Positions 32,552 through 34,691 of a stretch of DNA of 34,691 nt are shown here, in pieces (the first letter of the stretch is position 1; each line of letters begins with the position of its first letter). A program made the translations under genes and the position numbers. The DNA comes from an uncultured Clostridia bacterium (GTDB lineage: Bacteria > Bacillota > Clostridia > Christensenellales > Aristaeellaceae). The stretch lies in the NCBI GenBank assembly GCA_946543085.1, contig CAMNLM010000015.1:1-34691 (forward strand). Reading direction: 5' to 3'. The notes under the pieces are model-generated. The model was not told the origin of the DNA. It did not search any database and saw nothing but the letters and a program-made list of their open reading frames with translations.

Positions 32552-32580
32552 TTGACAAAACGGAATTCAACGCCTATAAT
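32552..32580 (+). promoter_or_regulatory. consensus promoter of yceD-rpmF
   Basis: An exact consensus TTGACA (32552-32557), a 17-base spacer and TATAAT (32575-32580), 31 bases before the yceD start. This is the strongest promoter in the window, as expected for a ribosomal-protein unit. Confidence 0.93.
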
Positions 32581-32610
32581 AGCACATGGTCACAACATGG
32601 GAGGAGTGGC

Positions 32611-33126
32611 ATGAAGCTCGACGTAACACAGGCAATCCGCAATGCCGGCACGGTCTATACCTTCCAGGGGGAGCAGGCCATGGCACCCCAGGATATATCA
32701 GGGGATCGCATCGCGCTGGATGACGCGCGGGTTGAAGGTACGTTTGTAGCGATGGAGAACGGCGATGTCGTTGTGGACGGCACGCTGGCTACGGTCGCTC
32801 ATGCCCGTTGTGCCTACTGTCTGGCTCCAGTGTCTGTCACTGTGAAGGCGGACTATCACGAAACCTTCGTCTACGGAGGCGATCCCGAGGATGACGAGGT
32901 CTTTTCCTATGACAGCGGAAAGATCGACCTCGAGAAGCTTGTGATGTCCTACACGGTGCTGAATCTGCCGATGCGGTTCGTCTGCAAAGAGAACTGCGCG
33001 GGGATTGGCGACTGGGAGAGCCGGGGAGTGAGTGTGCGCCTAAGCCAAGAGGAACTGCCTGGTCAGCATCCTTTTGCGGCGTTGAAGCAGCTGCTGGCTG
33101 AACAGGCTGGCGAAAGTGATGACTGA
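32611..33126 (+). CDS. yceD: YceD/DUF177 family protein
   Basis: A 171-residue member of the YceD family, almost always encoded directly before rpmF and implicated in 23S rRNA maturation or ribosome assembly. It has the cysteine pair ARCAYCLAPVSVTV and a later NLPMRFVCKENCAGI, which resemble the zinc-ligand Cys motif of family members. The acidic stretch GGDPEDDEVFSYDSGKIDLE before the C-terminal part is typical. GGAGGAG lies about 7 bases before the ATG. It is followed by rpmF after 66 bases. Confidence 0.9.
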   Translation: MKLDVTQAIRNAGTVYTFQGEQAMAPQDISGDRIALDDARVEGTFVAMENGDVVVDGTLATVAHARCAYCLAPVSVTVKADYHETFVYGGDPEDDEVFSYDSGKIDLEKLVMSYTVLNLPMRFVCKENCAGIGDWESRGVSVRLSQEELPGQHPFAALKQLLAEQAGESDD

Positions 33127-33192
33127 GGATGGCAGGACACCATCCGCCGCCGGAAGCGAAAAGGCGGAAGCATCGGATGAGGAGGTGTGAAT

Positions 33193-33387
33193 ATGGCAGT
33201 ACCGAAGGGGAAAGTTTCCAAGGCTCGCAAGCACAGCCGTCAGGCCAACTGGAAGCTGAGCATGCCGGGCATCGTTGAGTGCCCCCAGTGCCATCAGATG
33301 AAGCTGGATCACCACGTGTGCAAGAATTGCGGCTACTACAATGGCAAGCAGGTCCTGAACCTCGAAGAGGAGCGCAAGGAAGCCTGA
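33193..33387 (+). CDS. rpmF: 50S ribosomal protein L32
   Basis: A 64-residue protein starting MAVPKGKVSKARKHSRQANW, the canonical L32 N-terminus, with the zinc-binding CPQCHQMKLDHHVCKNC (four Cys). The ATG at 33193 lies 7 bases after GGAGGTG; a GTG at 33187 would add two residues that the family lacks. It is co-transcribed with yceD, as in most Firmicutes. Confidence 0.97.
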   Translation: MAVPKGKVSKARKHSRQANWKLSMPGIVECPQCHQMKLDHHVCKNCGYYNGKQVLNLEEERKEA

Positions 33388-33404
33388 TTGGCCACATATC
33401 AACA

Positions 33405-33665
33405 CTCGCAGACAGAAGAGGAGTACCCCGTGCAGGGCGGCAAGAGAGAACGGCTCATGGGCTGAAAGGCTGTTTCCGCAAAGACGGCGGGGGAAGGTCG
33501 CTTTTGAAGAGCGCGGCGTGAAGAGCGGAATGCTTTAGCCCGCGCGGTTGCACCCGTTATCGTGCGCAATGAGGCAGTGTGCCGGTTCAAAGCGATCCGG
33601 TCTGCGAAACAAGGTGGTACCACGGATCAGCTCCGTCCTTTGAGGATGGAGCTGGTTTTGTTTTT
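33405..33665 (+). promoter_or_regulatory. T-box leader (valine-specific) upstream of valS
   Basis: GAAGAGGAGTA near 33416-33425 is the 5' side of the specifier loop. The AGAGAG... and GGCTGAAAGG region is the distal part of stem I. GAAGGTCGCTTTTGA contains the probable specifier codon GTC (33497-33499), a valine codon. CCGTTATC ... AATGAGG is the typical stem III region, and AAGGTGGTACCACGG (33611-33625) is the T-box itself, with TGGT to pair with the tRNA ACCA end. A terminator follows: CAGCTCCGTCC pairs with GGATGGAGCTG, then TTTTGTTTTT. Uncharged tRNA-Val should favour the antiterminator and so switch on the genes behind it. No separate promoter was identified after rpmF. Confidence 0.92.
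33628..33665 (+). terminator. regulated terminator of the T-box leader
   Basis: CAGCTCCGTCC (33628-33638) pairs with GGATGGAGCTG (33644-33654), with one G-U pair, around TTTGA, followed by GTTTTGTTTTT. Confidence 0.92.
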
Positions 33666-33689
33666 GAAGGAAAGGAGGCAGTGATCACA

Positions 33690-33890
33690 ATGACAGGTAT
33701 TCTGGAGAGATTTCTTCAGCCTGGCATGGCTGTTCTGCTGGCCGGAGCCGTCATTGGCTTCGGCGCCCGCAAATGGGCAGCGCTCCTGCCCGGGGAGACA
33801 TCCGGGTCTCAGCGGCGGGAGGTCATCATCCGATGCACGGGCCTCGCCGTGGCCGTGGTGGGTGCGCTGATGGTCTTTGCGTTCCTCTGA
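33690..33890 (+). CDS. small two-segment membrane protein between the T-box and valS
   Basis: A 66-residue protein, MTGILERFLQPGMAVLLAGA and onward, with two predicted membrane segments (residues ~10-32 and ~48-66) joined by a short polar loop GETSGSQRRE. AAAGGAGG lies 11 bases before the ATG; an in-frame GTG at 33681 is the alternative but leaves only 2 bases. It lies directly after the T-box terminator and 90 bases before valS, so it should be under the same valine control. I do not recognise the family; similar short proteins may occur at this position in relatives. Confidence 0.6.
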   Translation: MTGILERFLQPGMAVLLAGAVIGFGARKWAALLPGETSGSQRREVIIRCTGLAVAVVGALMVFAFL

Positions 33891-33980
33891 AAGCCGCTGG
33901 ACCCGCAGACGCTTTTCTTCAAGCATTCACATCATCCCCCGTATCGAAATCAACTCAGCTTTGCATAGAGGAGGAAAACC

Positions 33981-34691
33981 ATGCCTGAGATGGAGAAGAC
34001 ATTCAATCCGCAGGGGATTGAAGCTGAAATCTATAAGCAGTGGGAGAGCGCCGGCGCGTTCACCGCGCACCGGGTGGAGGGCAAAAAGCCCTTCACGATC
34101 GTGATGCCCCCGCCCAACATCACCGGACAATTGCACATGGGTCACGCGATGGACTGCACCCTGCAGGACGCGGCCATCCGCTACCACCGCATGAAGGGCG
34201 ACCCGACCCTTTGGCTGCCGGGCACGGACCACGCCGCCATCGCCACGGAAGTGAAAATCGTGGATCAGATGCACAAAGAGGGTCTCACCAAGGCCCAACT
34301 CGGCCGTGAAGGCTTCCTGAAGCGCGCCTGGGCCTGGAAGGAGCAGTACGGCAGCCGCATCACGATGCAGCAGCGCCGCATGGGCGCTTCCTGCGACTGG
34401 ACACGCGAGCGCTTCACGATGGATGAGGGCTGCTCCAAGGCCGTGCGCGAGGTGTTCTGCAGGCTGTACGAGAAGGATCTGATCTACCGCGGCTCCCGAC
34501 TGGTCAACTGGTGCCCCTGCTGCGGCACCTCGCTCTCCGACGCAGAGGTTGAGTATGAGGCGAAGGATGGTAACTTCTGGCATCTGCTCTATCCCGTGAA
34601 GGAGACCGGCGAGATGCTGGAGCTGGCGACCACCCGCCCCGAGACGATGCTGGGCGATACCGCCGTGGCCATCAACGAGGCGGATGAGCGC
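33981..34691 (+). CDS. valS: valyl-tRNA synthetase, 3' truncated by window edge
   Basis: The first 237 residues of a class Ia synthetase that charges tRNA-Val. FNPQGIEAEIYKQWESAGAF and VMPPPNITGQLHMGHAMDCT contain the HMGH form of the HIGH motif (His52-His55). LWLPGTDHAAIATEVKIVDQ, GASCDWTRERFTMDEGCSKA and RLVNWCPCCGTSLSDAEVE are ValRS-specific blocks, and the editing domain begins near ATTRPETMLGDTAVAINE. GAGGAGG lies 5 bases before the ATG. It is controlled by the T-box leader upstream. Confidence 0.97.
   Translation, partial: MPEMEKTFNPQGIEAEIYKQWESAGAFTAHRVEGKKPFTIVMPPPNITGQLHMGHAMDCTLQDAAIRYHRMKGDPTLWLPGTDHAAIATEVKIVDQMHKEGLTKAQLGREGFLKRAWAWKEQYGSRITMQQRRMGASCDWTRERFTMDEGCSKAVREVFCRLYEKDLIYRGSRLVNWCPCCGTSLSDAEVEYEAKDGNFWHLLYPVKETGEMLELATTRPETMLGDTAVAINEADER

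Noticed and set aside
33585-33600. A tRNA-like TTC-containing arm (GGTTCAAAGCGATCC)
   Set aside because: It lies within the T-box leader and there is no matching acceptor stem or anticodon arm.

Overview
The window is a high-GC stretch of a bacterial chromosome, most likely from a Clostridia-type Firmicute of a gut or rumen-like habitat (Christensenellales-like is my guess, not a proof). The reasons are strong GGAGG ribosome-binding sites, a T-box leader in front of valS, a yceD-rpmF pair, DUF3842 and YitT proteins, SH3/peptidoglycan-binding surface proteins, and dockerin and cohesin-like modules. Genes are dense. I see no phage, insertion sequence, rRNA, tRNA or CRISPR array.

Layout. 1-2.6 kb: the end of trmO, an M20 amidohydrolase and a secreted phosphodiester-glycosidase-family protein. 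2.7-5.0 kb: three truncated gene remnants in a row (Hpt domain, prepilin-like, GGDEF), then an intact membrane diguanylate cyclase. 5.1-7.3 kb: a lipoprotein with a dockerin, an M14 peptidase-like domain, two SH3-like domains and a cohesin-like domain. 7.4-13.9 kb: glycan metabolism (malQ, glgP, GH2 beta-mannosidase). 13.97-18.5 kb: two tandem YgjP-type metallopeptidases, YitT, RNase Z, a ROK fructokinase and DUF3842. 18.6-21.3 kb: lysA, a solitary Cas6e-like protein and a HAD phosphatase. 21.4-24.3 kb (minus strand): two esterases and an ATP-grasp enzyme in one operon. 24.4-26.3 kb (minus strand): a second phosphodiester-glycosidase-family protein and an Lgt-like membrane protein. 26.6-29.4 kb: an 883-residue surface protein with two SH3 and six peptidoglycan-binding repeats. 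29.6-32.5 kb: asd-dapA-dapB. 32.5-34.7 kb: yceD-rpmF, then a T-box leader, a 66-residue membrane protein and valS, which runs off the end.

How the genes fit together. asd, dapA, dapB and the distant lysA cover the first and last steps of the diaminopimelate/lysine route. malQ and glgP mobilise alpha-glucan, while the beta-mannosidase and fructokinase point to use of plant oligosaccharides. Several secreted proteins (both phosphodiester-glycosidase-family proteins, the M14 lipoprotein and the PG-binding protein) act at the cell surface.

The most unusual item is the Cas6e-like protein at 19919-20524. It stands alone, directly behind lysA, without Cascade genes or an array, and the position where I expect the catalytic histidine appears to be a cysteine. 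Next in interest are the dockerin-M14-cohesin lipoprotein, the esterase-esterase-ATP-grasp operon, and the Lgt-like protein that lacks a key histidine. All family calls come from reading the protein sequences and recalling family motifs; no search was run.
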